A program made the position numbers and the translations under genes. Positions 47,152 through 58,299 of a DNA stretch of 64,000 nucleotides are shown one piece after another. Source of the DNA: Acanthacorydalis orientalis (lineage: Eukaryota; Arthropoda; Insecta; Megaloptera; Corydalidae); assembly GCA_034766995.1 (NCBI GenBank), contig CM068320.1, forward strand, positions 4,708,501 to 4,772,500, in the 5' to 3' direction. Position 1 is the stretch's first letter. The number at the start of each line of letters is the position of its first letter. The notes under the pieces were generated by a model. It was not told the origin of the DNA. It worked only from the letters and a program-made list of their open reading frames with translations, and searched no databases.

Positions 47152-47431
47152 CATAACCTTATACCCTCTACGTATATACTTTAAACGGTAAAAAATGCAT
47201 TATTTGATTCTTTCTCGTTTCCAAAATGTTTTCTCTACATGTATATTCAAAAAATAGAATAATATTTCTATTCATAAAAAAATAATTCGAGAGTAAAATT
47301 TCCATAAAACATTTTTTATTTCGTGTAGACCACCTCCTCGCAACGCGCTACACTTTGCAAGTAGCACGTTAACCATTTCCATTCTCGATCATTTCCGATA
47401 TTTCACGAATCATTACCGATAATAATCGTAA
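46251..47431. other. Intergenic DNA with (TA)n tracts
   Basis: (TA)n at 46402-46436, 46505-46522, 46916-46971 and 47096-47149. A short unusual reading frame lies at 46813-46918. Otherwise nothing coding was seen. 47330-47430 may be the upstream part of the Helitron-like repeat. Confidence 0.5.
46813..46918 (+). other. Short protein-like reading frame, unassigned
   Basis: The stretch starts ATGTCTGATCC at 46813. In the frame beginning near 46823 it reads SFLKREEIADHDAILAKVDP, then SEVHH, before running into (TA)n. The codon use and mixed hydrophilic content look more gene-like than the surroundings. The ATG is in a different frame, which ends at a stop near 46852. A GTAAGT at 46840 could be a splice donor. 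It may be a broken exon or retrocopy, or chance. Family not recognised. Confidence 0.25.
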
Positions 47432-47670
47432 GAAATTTATTCAAAATATCATATTCACTGAAGCTTTAGAGTAAAAAATTATTACCCACTTTAACATTGT
47501 ATTTTGTTGTTAATGTTTATAAACTTTTCCAATAAAATTTTTACGACTTACATTTTACGCAGATTATTTGTGTATATAATTAGTTAATTTCTGTTATTTG
47601 TTAGGAGAGAGCGAGTGGGGCCCCCTCTCGGCGATGTCAAGCGTAGCGAGTAGGAGCAGAACCCCCTGGT
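47432..47670 (+). mobile_element. Helitron-like 3' end, copy 1
   Basis: Shares with 49733-49978 the stretch AAACTTTTCCAATAAA, the segment ACTTACATTTTACGCAGATT (copy 2 has ACTTATATTTTACGCGGATT), TTTGTGTATATAATTAGTTA and TTTCTGTTATTTGTTAGG. A short GC-rich block follows, ending in CCCCCTGGT at 47670. CTGGT fits the CTRRT 3' terminus of Helitrons, and the preceding hairpin is eroded (GGAGCAGAACCCCC). The 5' end was not found and there is no Rep/helicase coding. Confidence 0.55.
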
Positions 47671-48490
47671 ACATTTTTTTTTTTAAAAAAACAAAAATCG
47701 AAAGAATATATACTATTATTTTATAATAAAATTCAATTTATTCTGTGGAGAACAAAAATTGTCAAATCACAACATGAAAATATTATCCATGTACTATTTA
47801 ATAACTAATCTTCATCAAAATGATTATTATATTTTGAACGATAATACGGTTTGAAACATATTTTCATTAATATTTATTATTTCGTAAAAGATTATCAAAC
47901 ATAAATATTTAAAGAACAGAAAAACAACCGAAAATAATTGTATTGATAAACTAAATAATATATATTACAAATATTTAAAATGTTTAAAAAAATTTGTACT
48001 TTAGACTATTTATTATTTTTAAAAATCTACAATATTTTTTGACGAAGAAATTAAATAAAAGAATGCGCAATAAGATAAACCAACTGTAAACATTTCTGCA
48101 CTTTGAATGAAGGACGAACAATATCTATTGGAGAATTCAGTATCTATTGAAAACGAAACAGTGAAAGATTAAAATTTTGAAATATAAATAACAAGTAGAA
48201 AAAATGTTTGGTAATTTAAATGATATAAGTAACATTTAGTAAAAAAACATTTTGAACTCGAAAAATAGATCAACTAAAAAATAAAACGTGAATATATTGT
48301 GTTAGATTCAAGAACATTTTACTTCTTTCCATATAACGGTTGAGGTCATCCTACTGTTAGTTCGTTATGAACAGTCGAATAAACGTAATATTAAGAGGAG
48401 TTTTATATATTGTACTTAATGTTGCTTGAAATACAATTTCAATATATTTTTAGATATTATTATCATATTAAAATACGTTTTAAATTGTAA

Positions 48491-48577
<87 letters not shown>

Positions 48578-49732
48578 GTATAAAATATAATTCAATGCCT
48601 TTGAACTGAATCACTTATAACTCTTTAAATTAAAATATTTTGTCATCCTTTTAAGAGTTTGAAGTGTCAATCTTAATATTTAAAAACAATATATATCTTG
48701 GCCAAGCAGTTGACATAATCTCACAAAATACTAGTGAACATGATACACACACACACACACTTATGTATGTGTGTGTATTAGTATGAATAATATTTGTTAA
48801 TGTATAATGAAACACGATTATTTATTAACAAAAACATTGAACAGAAAGTTTTTCTGTAATATAATCAAACTTCATTTTTACACATCTAAATTTTTATGGT
48901 ACACAAATGATATTCATCGCTCACAGTAATGACCCATCTTCAATTTACATTGCGTATCACAGTGTAATACGCTAAACGATTATTGTTTTCACAAATGAAT
49001 ATCATAATAATGTAAATACTAGACAAATAAAACGTTTAAAACAATATATTTTTGCTTAATAATTAAAAAGTTTCAAGAAAAATTCCACAAACTTTACTTC
49101 TCTTCAAAACCAGTTTTTTTTAACTTAATATTCTGAGGAAGGTAATATCGTTATCGACATGTACATAAAGAACAATCAGAATGATCAATAATTAATTATT
49201 GAATATTTTTGATCAGGCATTTTTCTATGATTATCGGAGAGTAAAAAATTCGTTCGGAAAAATAAATTTCGTTGCAGTACCAAAAACTGTTACAGTACTC
49301 CTTGATATTTATTTCAATCAGTATATTTTTAATATTAAATTTACACAATTATTTTATTATTTATGCACAATTATTATTTCATTTTGTAACTATACTTTTA
49401 AAACATTTCAATTATTGACTCTTAGCCACATTTATTTGATTAATTAGTATTAAGGAAATTTTTCACATTTGTGATACTTACATAAAATAGTTTATATACA
49501 ACCATTCCAAAAAATGTTTGTTCACTTTTATACCGAAGAAACGTGAACTAATATTTCTATATTATAAAAATGAAACAATGACGATGTTCCCGTGACTTTT
49601 ATTCGTTATTTGATTGATTGGTATCGGTCACGTGGTCTTTGTTCTGATTGGTTGATATCAATACATGATTAGCGTTCTATTTGACGGTATACAATGAAAG
49701 AGGATACACGATTTCAATGCAAAACTGATAAA
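47671..49732. other. AT-rich intergenic DNA
   Basis: No gene was recognised. Contains (TA)n at 48493-48577 and (CA)n/(TG)n at 48744-48775. An 82-codon frame at 49199-49447 has no recognisable content. Confidence 0.5.
48493..48577. repeat. (TA)n microsatellite, 85 bp
   Basis: TA with one TG interruption near 48560. Confidence 0.97.
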
Positions 49733-49978
49733 ACATTTATTCGGAATATTATAGTCCCTGAATATTTAGAATAAAAAAATTGTCACACATTTTAACATGT
49801 TAATTTTTATAAACTTTTCCAATAAACATTTTAAAACTTATATTTTACGCGGATTATTTGTGTATATAATTTGTTAATTTCTGTTATTTGTTAGGGAGGG
49901 TGGTGAGCGGTAGTGAGCGGAAGCGAAGTCTCACCCTGGGGTTGATAAACGCAGCTAGCAGGGGGCGGAGCCCCTAGT
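49733..49978 (+). mobile_element. Helitron-like 3' end, copy 2
   Basis: The AT-rich body matches 47432-47670, followed by a GC-rich tail. Just before the end is a hairpin GGGGC-GGA-GCCCC (49962-49974), overlapping the terminal CTAGT (49974-49978), the classical Helitron 3' signature. Upstream in the tail lies a second inverted pair, GTGAGCGG...TCTCAC. Copy 1 lies in the same orientation 2.3 kb upstream. The element is non-autonomous and its 5' TC end is unresolved. Confidence 0.65.
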
Positions 49979-50724
49979 GACAGTTGAAAGAATAACTCGA
50001 CATGAACTATGATTAGAATTTTATTTTGAAAATTATGTATTGAATTCGCAGGAAAGAAGATTGTAAGAGTTTAGGATTTTCAAAAAAATTAGATTTTATT
50101 CATATGCCAAATCAACAACAACAAATATCTCATCCACTTTATCGTTTCCTATGAAACAAATATGGGCAATTTACTAATAAAAAATGATTAATATTTCAAT
50201 ATTTAATTAGAACTATATTAACATCGATAGCAACTGGTTATTTTTGGCATGAATACTACAGTTTTATTGTCTATAATGTTTTTTTATCCTATTACTTAAA
50301 CAATCCGATTTATTTTATTAACTGGAATGTTCATAGTGTTACATTTTCAGCGCTGTCTATCCACATCGATGCCATTGAATTAAGGTTAGATGACAAAGGG
50401 CGTATTTCTTGATCCCAATATCAGTTATAAAGAATTCTCTCTTTCACAATTCTAAAAATGCTTCTTCAAATCTTGATCTTTTTAAAAAGTAAAATTATTC
50501 ATCAATTTGGTTAAAAAATAATTCAATAAATTCAATATATTCTAAGCAAAAATTCTCATTCTGAGCAAACCCAACGGCCGCTTTTTAAAACATATACTTT
50601 ATGCTGTCTTCTTTTTTCCTTGAGATAATTCCATGAGGTGTTTATGCAAAAAGTTTCAAAACGAATTACTGTGCATTTGAGTTAATGCGCATTTAAAATA
50701 CGTTTAAATATGAAGTGAAACTGA
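49979..50724. other. AT-rich intergenic DNA
   Basis: Nothing was recognised. Confidence 0.5.
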
Positions 50725-51090
50725 GTTGAAAATCTCGCCACAATATAGTTTTGACACTGCGGCTAAATTCACATTCACAATTGAATTCCTCACCTCACCC
50801 ACACACACACACACACAAACTAAAAACCTTTTCTGATCAAAAATGTTTAATAAATGATTTTTATTTTATTTTATTGTCGTTTATGGGAATTTCGATGTCG
50901 ATGCCATCATCTGTATTATACTCTGGCACAGAAGAATCTTTTAAGGTACTGAAAAATATTTTTCGGTACCTTTTTAGGATAATGGTATTGACATTGAAAT
51001 GTGCATAGAAATAATAAAAAAATGATTAATAATCATTTATTAAATATTTTGGATTAGAAAATGTTAAGTGATTTGTGAGGTAAGAAAAAA
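50725..51090. repeat. Dispersed repeat R, longest copy
   Basis: Contains the segments shared with 1557-1765 and 18795-19090: CAATATAGTTTTGACACTG, TTTTCTGATCAAAAATGTTT, TTTCGATGTCGATGCCATCA and AATAATCATTTATTAAATAT. A (CA)n run lies at 50797-50816. An 85-codon frame (50751-51008) crosses it but no protein family is evident. No terminal repeats were identified. Confidence 0.5.
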
Positions 51091-51299
51091 AGAAATTTGT
51101 GAAAATCTCATTTTACCCCGAATTCAAAAGTAATGAGACAACTCGGTGTAAGATTATTATATAAACTCCCATTTCAACTTTAAACTGTGAGTCTTTATGA
51201 GAGAACTTCCAAAACAAATGTAACATTAGGTATTGGATGGTATCAATACTTTGTGATAGTTAAGTAATGAAGCACCGAGAAAGATTAAAAAGGTATGTT

Positions 51300-51642
51300 T
51301 AGTAAAGTCGCGATATTGTGAACCCTGCATGCAGTGAACTACTCCGTAGAGTGAACTCACATATCTTTACATTGAATACCTCATGTCAAATAAATTAGTG
51401 CAACTAGAAGTAAATATAGAAACACACCCACCGAAAATAACTTTATTTCTACAAAAATCTAAGTATGCAATAAAGTTATTCCATTTATATTATCTTTTAT
51501 AAACTTCACTTTACATTATTTCAATAAACTTTTAAAAACAATCGTACTCTTTTAGTAATTAAATATACTTCACAAAAGTGCACAACCTCGCTAGAGTGAA
51601 TGGTTTATGCGTTAATTGATTCACTAAATCGCGACTCAACTG
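51300..51642. mobile_element. Short inverted-repeat element (pogo-like MITE)
   Basis: A 343-bp non-coding unit. The left end TAGTAAAGTCGCGATATTGT and the inward-read right end CAGTTGAGTCGCGATTTAGT (each continuing GAA) match at 18 of 23 positions. The right side is followed by TA. CAGTTGAGTC-type ends recall pogo/Tigger elements, but class assignment rests on the termini only. Confidence 0.6.
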
Positions 51643-51911
51643 TATATGAATGCCGATTTACTGTCCATATTGAATTTACTTAGGATAATTAGCAAATAAA
51701 CCAACATTTTATGTCCTGTATTTAATAGAACAAGAATTTGAAATTGATGTTTCGATTCGATTTTTATTAAGTTCATATAAACACACTCAATGATTATTAC
51801 AAAGGCTTTTATTTTCTTTTTTTGATATGCAGTTCTTAAATATGCTAGTCTCCTAATACAAATTGCCTGTCATAATATTATAATAATGTTTTATGGCAGT
51901 ACAACACCTCT

Positions 51912-52625
51912 TAAAGGTTCTTTAAACTGTGTTCCGCTGAATCGTGCAGTTCCGTGCAACCTCTTTAGGGGTTCCGCGAGTCCAAGTCAAAATTCAAAAG
52001 AATTTTCAAAGAAAAACCCCTATAAGCTAAAAATTCAAAATAGTTAATTTAGAATCATTTCTTTTATTTCTATAAATAGTTATTACTATGCAGTAAAACT
52101 GTATTTCTGAGTACACATTGCAGCCCCGCTCAGTCAGATCTAAATAAAAAACGGGTGTGTGCTCAGGTATACACGGTATTTGTAATTTTGTTTGAACTTG
52201 TAAACCCTCCCGCGTACGCCTTGCCCACATCTCCGGGCGCATTATCTCTTTCTTGCTCTCTATCTTTCCCTCTGTTAGCACGGGACCTTACTTTAGCCCC
52301 CTCTCCGTCCATATTCATCAGCGCAGTACCTCTATGCACGTCTATATCCTCTCTTTCTCTCGCACTCATGCAGTCATATTAGCTCCATCTCTCTCGTTCA
52401 CGGCTATGTTCATGGTAACGTTTTTCGTGACACTACGTGACCATATGATATTTTACACCTCGCTAACGCGGCTGTAGAAGTTTCACTTCAATAAAATTTG
52501 GTTATGTAAGATGGTTGATGTTGAAAACTTGTGGGATACCATCTTATGTTTCTGGAGATGGTGGAGGTTCCGCAAAAAATATAATTTTACGGGTTCCGTG
52601 AGTCGACGAAGTTTGAAGACCACTA
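51912..52625. mobile_element. Non-autonomous hAT-like element 1
   Basis: The left end AAAGGTTCTTTAAACTGTGT with TTCCGCTGAA and GGGGTTCCGCGAG, and the inward-read right end TAGTGGTCTTCAAACTTCGT with GACTCACGGAACCC, are of the TTCTCAAACTGTG/GGTTCCGCGAG type known from many hAT MITEs. The centre (52130-52440) is unusually pyrimidine-rich, with CTCTTTCTTGCTCTCTATC, and less AT-rich. No transposase was seen. A clear 8-bp duplication could not be confirmed. Confidence 0.6.
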
Positions 52626-53899
52626 TCTTAGCGGATAGTAGTGCCTTCCTAATTAATGTGATAGATCAATTTTACAGATTTCTCTAATAATTTTTAAATC
52701 ATTCTTTGAGAGATGGTACCGTTTTCGTTAAAATGTACTAGTCTAAACAGAAATCAAATACTAAAAATTAAAAAAATATTTTTCATATTCAATATTAGTT
52801 TAGTCAAAGGTATCGCAAGACAATATAATTTATACATATATGATTGCGCTATTTGTTCGTTATCAAATCAAGTAGAAGATACTATGCGAATAAGCTAATA
52901 AAATATCAATCTTGGACACCTCACAACTTTGATAAAATATAATATTTTCTAGTAATGAACAGTAAATTATATATAATTAAATGCATTGAAAAGTATTTCA
53001 TTCGATTTATAAATAAAAAGAACTATCTATATATAAATGCCTGAGCAAGACATTAAATCCATCTCATTCGCAGGAATCACACAGACTATGTCTGTTAATA
53101 AAGTTCATATACATTAAATTTTTAACAGATAAGCTATGAGATGCAGAAGTAAAATATAGAACTTGCCAAATGCTAGTGAAACCTTTAGTGAAATAGTTAA
53201 TTATTGTGTGGGATCATAATAGTAAATACAAAACTCATAATATTGAATTAATATAGAAAAGTACTGTCCACTTTATTTTGAATGGATATTGTAAGATCAA
53301 TAGTTTGTATGAATTGTTAAAAAAACTAGGATTAATTTAAAAAAATACAACTTGCTACACTACCCTGTCATTTTAAACCATTGAGTAGATATTTAGAATG
53401 GAAAGAGTTTCATCAAAAATTAGTTCGTTCATCCTTCTCACGCAAAAATATCATACATTAAAAAGTAAAATAAAAAAATATTGAAAATTGTAAGTAAATA
53501 TTCAATAGAAATATGTAAGAGTTTACAACGAAATTGTGCATTTTGGAAATATTCTCTTCTTTTGATGTGATTTGAACAGAAAATTAAAACGGATAAATAT
53601 ATGATAGTTAATTTTGTTTACTTCGAAAGAAACCTGTAAAACCGGACTGAGTTATTCAAATCAGATGCATTACTATTATTATTTCTCAAACATAGCTTCA
53701 TTGCACTGTCTTTTGTATGATACTCAATTATATCTAAATGTATGAAGTAAACAATAAATTAAAATAAGTCAACAATAATTTGTAATTTACTGATATCTGC
53801 GTTCTATATATAATTCAACTCAATTATTAGTACTGTGAAAAAAGTTGTACTATTTTTTTGGAAAGTTTTTGCATTATTTTCATAATATATAAAATACAA
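52626..53899. other. AT-rich intergenic DNA
   Basis: No gene was recognised. Confidence 0.5.
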
Positions 53900-54123
53900 T
53901 TCAATCAGTAAAACAGTTTTTTTTCTATGACCTGTTATCTCTCGAGTAAGTCGGATTCTTCACCAGAAAAATGGCCTGGAGACAATGAAATCGTCGATCG
54001 ATTTTCGTATCTCAGCCATATTTCGAAAGCGGTGCAACTAAAGAGTTCTGCATCGACTGGAATAAATGATAATCCAAAGGCGCCAAGTTGCGTGATTACG
54101 ATGAACTTCCCAGCTTAAATTAA

Positions 54124-55903
54124 CACTAGATTTACGGGTATCGACTATATACCTATTTTTACTGAAATCCGTCTTTTTGACGGATAAATTAAAATGCAAT
54201 TTTTTGTGAATCTTTTTATCTTAAATTTGTTACACTCAATACAAATGTTATTAGACCTATTTTTCTTACATAATCCTATTTGGCGAGACTTTCGTACATT
54301 AAGACTTTGTATGACTGAATTGGAACTAGTATTTTGTTTGTCGCGAAGATCACCGCCTAGTTCTTTAGCCAGTTGAAAAATAAAATTCTTTCTAGATATG
54401 TTTACTCCAGTGGTCTCTTTATACAATATCCAGGCATTGATGGCTGCCAAATCTAAAATGTTATAAAACACTTGAAGGGACCATCTACGGAACCCATCCT
54501 GCTTTCACGCTATATTTTCTAGCCATTTCGTCTACAACATCCACCCAAATTTGGTTTTGTTGTAAAATATGATTCTTTCAGGGACACGCTTAGCATTACC
54601 TTCTATTTCGACATTTTTATGTTTAAAACTGTGTAATAATACGTTTTTGTTTGGCTTGGTTTTGTAAACTGTGAGAACGTACTCATCTGATTTATAAAGT
54701 TTTGTGGAAAATCGCATCATATCATCCTTCTTATCCCTTGCAATTTTTGACAATTCTCTTCTGTTTGCACGTATAGTCCCCAGAAAAGTTGTTTTTTGCA
54801 AACAACCTTTTTTTAAGGGAAATGCTTGTGAAAAAGTTGTCAGTAGTAATGTTTTCTCCACGGCCTAAATTTGGTTCAGCAAGTTTGAGCACGACAAATT
54901 CGCTCAAAGATATATTTGATGGTCGTGTTTCGTCTTTCCCTAAACATGGGAAGCCATTTATAAGATATGTATGCTTGTGTGTAGATAAGTATGTGTGCTT
55001 GTAACGTCCGATGCCAACCAAAACTAATGCCGAATTTATCAGGCTTATTTGGCATGTACTGTGTAAATCGGCATCTAGCTTTAGTTGTGAACAATTGTTC
55101 ATCGATTGTAATGTTCATGGCAGGCTTATAACAAGCCTGACTATTTTGGATAAATCTGTTCCATATTACAGAAATCAACGTTAATTCGGTAACACTTGCA
55201 TCAGATTCCGATCCAGATAGGTGTTCATCTATACTGGTTAGTTTTTTTATCAATTCAATATCTTTTCGAGACTTGTCCATAATACCTAGCCAAGTACGCA
55301 GAACATAAATGTAAGAAAATATTTCTTTATGGTTAGATTTTCAAACTACCTTGAAAAATTCCAATCTTTGTTTAGTAAATAAACTCCACTTCCTTTTCTG
55401 CAAAATTCACTTTTGAAATTATCACTCGCTTTGCTCCAATTGTATTATAAATAACAAGTTCAGCCTCACTAAATTTTCAAATATCACATCGTTTCTCTGC
55501 AAACTGCACAGTTGAGATGATCATTCGTGATATGATAAGGTTTGCTCTTCTTGTAAACAAATAGTTCAAAGTTGTTCGTTTACGTACTCGCTGCTAAACA
55601 GCCGTTATTTATTTTGTTTTTCCTTACTCATTCTCATTTTTTTTTGTTATTCCGTAACAATTGAAACTATTGATTGTAAATTAAGTAACCCGTCAATCTG
55701 ACGGATTTTCGTAAAAATAGGTATACAACATATAGAAATAAGAAAATATAGGTCTTTCGAATAAAATGAGTGGAGATATATATTCACCACATTATATCAA
55801 TAAAAACCAATATATAATAACTAGAAAATAATATTTACATGTTCGGAATTTCTAATCATGAAATCATAAACCCGTCAAATTGACGGGTTCCGTAAGTTTA
55901 GTG
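54124..55903 (-). mobile_element. piggyBac element with both ends
   Basis: A 1780-bp element flanked by TTAA (54120-54123 and 55904-55907). The terminal repeats are CACTAGATTTACGG (left) and CACTAAACTTACGG (right, inverted). The subterminal repeats on both sides share TATACCTATTTTTAC and a CCGTC...GACGG palindrome. Three such palindromes occur: 54168-54182, 55691-55705 and CCCGTCAAATTGACGGG at 55871-55887. It carries a broken transposase on the minus strand. Confidence 0.95.
54145..55280 (-). pseudogene. piggyBac transposase, several frameshifts
   Basis: DDE_Tnp_1_7-type transposase that would excise the element precisely at TTAA. It reads from MDKSRKDIELIKKLTSIDEH (55280). NITIDEQLFTTKARCRFTQY (about 55125-55065) contains the first catalytic Asp. 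KLAEPNLGRGENITTDNFFT (about 54900-54840) has the second. After a shift comes KKGCLQKTTFLGTIRANRRE. DVVDEMARKYSVKAG (about 54545-54500) has the third. Then FYNILDLAAINAWILYKETT (54470-54410) follows, and a cysteine-rich C-terminus with CKKNRSNNICIECNKF. It is shorter than typical piggyBac proteins because the N-terminus before MDKSRKD is missing or eroded. At least four shifts or stops inactivate it. Confidence 0.85.
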
Positions 55904-56750
55904 TTAAAGATGATTTGTTAAGAGGAACAAGTAACATATGCAGTCTATCGCTGTCATGCAAAAAAACTTTATTATCCAATAAAAGGTTTTTTCTATACCA
56001 TTTCGTTGGCCAAATGATTCAATTGACAACAATAGTGCTCGTCAGCAACTGTTTCACCCGGTAGGAGGTCGTAAGACAACACACCCTTCATGTCCTACCA
56101 TATGCATAGAAGGATATTTTAATATGGATGTTCAGTTTTACCGTTGATATTAGTATCTGGCCGGAGTCTACCCATGAATGTGTGAATTTAGAATTATCAT
56201 ATATAATCCATTTTTCGTTGCCGATCCCAATTTTTTACAAAATTTTTTTTTATGTTGTCTGGTAAGTAATGAGATGTGTAATAATACTATTTTCGAAATG
56301 TTAATACCGTACTCACTTTCCGAGCTTCTATTTTTTTCTATTTTACGCATTCGTCTCGAAACTATTGCGCAATCAACTTTTAATTATTTCATGAAATTCT
56401 CATCTTTTGCGTTTGGGATACATTTTCATTCAATAATGATTGAAAAGTACCGACCGTCAATCTTTGTAGTGTTCCTGACGGTCACTGACATTAAAATAAT
56501 AAGCTTAGAAACGCCGAAACAAATATTTACAAGTACTGTGGAACAAACACCTTCACTAAGAACAGAATCAATTGATACTCATACTTTAGCAGCGTCTTTC
56601 CTTTGTTGCAACTCGTACCGAATACAATATCGAATATACAGTTTTTCGACGCACATCGTGTTTATTACTGTTACGAGGTTATATTTATCATTAAATCATG
56701 ACACGTTTCATAGACTTCATTTCATCCTTTCAAAAATACAAAAATACGGG

Positions 56751-56868
56751 AATTTATTTGAAGTTTAATTAATTGTACTAGAATGCTGAAAAAAGACAAA
56801 CTTTTATAGACATATATACACATATTGTACTTTATTCATGCTAAACCGGTAATATTTATGTGAATTAA

Positions 56869-56936
<68 letters not shown>

Positions 56937-57242
56937 CTACATGCATCATTTTTATTGATCAAATTAAAATTCCTAAAATGAAATTTAGTATAAAACCAAT
57001 AATCGGAATAACTTTTTTTTTAAAAAAATTTAATTATAGAAAGGGTAACAGTAGTAATAAAAAAACAATCATTGTCTTCTTTTATATATTTAGTCTCAGA
57101 ACTATAACAAAAATCATGCAAAAAATATTCTTGTAATATACAATGTTCTAGTGGCACATGTTTATTAGCGTTCAGTTTATTAATTTTTATATCAACATAT
57201 AGATTTCACCTTCCTTTTTGTCTTTTTTTACGATCGGTATGT
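56751..57242. other. AT-rich intergenic DNA
   Basis: (TA)n occupies 56873-56935. Nothing else was recognised. Confidence 0.6.
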
Positions 57243-57250
57243 AGTGGAGT

Positions 57251-57742
57251 CAGGAATGTAGCCAGACTTTCATATTAGAGGGGGCAAACACAATTTTTGC
57301 GAAGGTCAATTTTTTTTGTCAAAATTGTTTAACCTCATACCTAGAACCAACACTATATGAAAACAATATCTATTTTGGAAAATTTTATTATTAAAAAAGA
57401 AGTTACATAATTCATATTATGTAATTAGTCAAGTTATTCAAATGCAATAATTTATTAAAACAAATTACAAGTTTTTTAAAAAACAAGGAAGTTTTTCTTG
57501 ATTTAACGTAATAATTTAATATAATTGTAATTTCTGCGCTGCCGATGGAAATGCTCTCATAAAAACGATTTTTTTCGCGCTTAGAAACGTTTTTCATCAA
57601 GGTAAACTCATTAGGAAGATTCTCCCAATGATTTTCCATGATTTTCATTTCAATCTCCCAAAATCGGAGATTTTGTTAGGGGGAGGGATGGAGAAACCAA
57701 GGAAATAATGCCCCCGCTGGCTCTTCCTTGAATACGGGCCTG
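57251..57742. mobile_element. Non-autonomous hAT-like element 2 with 8-bp duplication
   Basis: A 492-bp unit starting CAGGAATGTAGCCAGACTTT and, read inward from the right, CAGGCCCGTATTCAAGGAAG. A GGGGGCA motif lies near 57280-57290 and at the mirrored right position. It is flanked by AGTGGAGT (57243-57250) and AGTGGAGC (57743-57750), an 8-bp target duplication with one change, as hAT transposases make. The interior is AT-rich and non-coding; a 78-codon frame on the minus strand has no family match. Confidence 0.8.
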
Positions 57743-57844
57743 AGTGGAGCGACAAACAAACAGTTAAACAAATCAATGCAAATATATTGAATTTTTCATC
57801 ATTGCTCCTGCTTCTCTATGTGCCATCCAACGTATTTGCGTTTA

Positions 57845-58299
57845 TCGAATCAGTGCAAAAGTTCGTATATGACTCAATAGGGGGTGTTAAGAATGCCGCA
57901 TGGCGGCGATCATGATTGAAATGTATTCATGTTATATATCGTTTGAAAGGTGATAATCACAGCTGTTATTTGAGCATCAGACGCATTTGTTTCGATTCGA
58001 TTTATGTGTAAGAATTTTTTTTGAAAGTGGACAATGAAAAGATACACTTTCGTCACGTTATGTTGTACGAGTTTCGGAAAGGAGTAACCATTGACACGAT
58101 AACAAAAAATAGTCGAGAGGTTTATCTGGACCGTGCACCATCAATTCCAACTGTGAAGAAATGATTTGCTGCCTGAACGTTGAAAAATGATTGCAGAAAA
58201 CGATGGTGAATACATAATTGATTAATAAAAGCGTTTTCTACAGAAAATAATCGCCTGATTTTCAATTTCAAATCATATACGACCTTTGCATTGATCCAA
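57845..58299 (+). mobile_element. Mariner family C, deletion derivative, copy C3
   Basis: A 455-bp copy with family C ends and TA on both sides. It keeps the 5' region (to CCAACTGTGAAGAAATGATTTG, coding for TVKKWF, near 58170) and the 3' region (from TGAAAAATGATTGCAGAAAA), colinear with C1. The whole catalytic core is removed. The second-best example in the window of an internally deleted mariner that keeps both ends. Confidence 0.85.

Larger units (their letters stand above)
53900..56750 (-). mobile_element. Mariner family G, split by a piggyBac element
   Basis: On the minus strand at 56250-56160 the frame reads GNEKWIIYDNSKFTHSWVDS, the first catalytic block of a mariner. Next come an LNIHIK stretch, the DMKGVLSYDLLPGETV segment (56095-56045) and VFLHDSDRLH (55970-55940), the second-Asp block. 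The sequence is then broken by the piggyBac element (54124-55903). It resumes at 54085-53930 with APLDYHLFQSMQNSLV, containing the third Asp, and DDFIVSRPFF-like sequence. The 5' part above 56350 is eroded (an LGK.VRY remnant of LGKWVPY near 56340), so both outer ends are approximate. Only one TTAA is duplicated, as expected for piggyBac. Confidence 0.75.

Noticed and set aside
54789..55004. Plus-strand frame over the piggyBac element
   Set aside because: Antisense shadow of the transposase region holding the second catalytic Asp.
56178..56768. 196-codon plus-strand open frame, among the longest in the window
   Set aside because: It lies antisense to mariner G, whose minus-strand motifs (GNEKW...SWVDS) are clear at 56160-56250. 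The plus translation has no family content and is open because the sequence is AT-rich.
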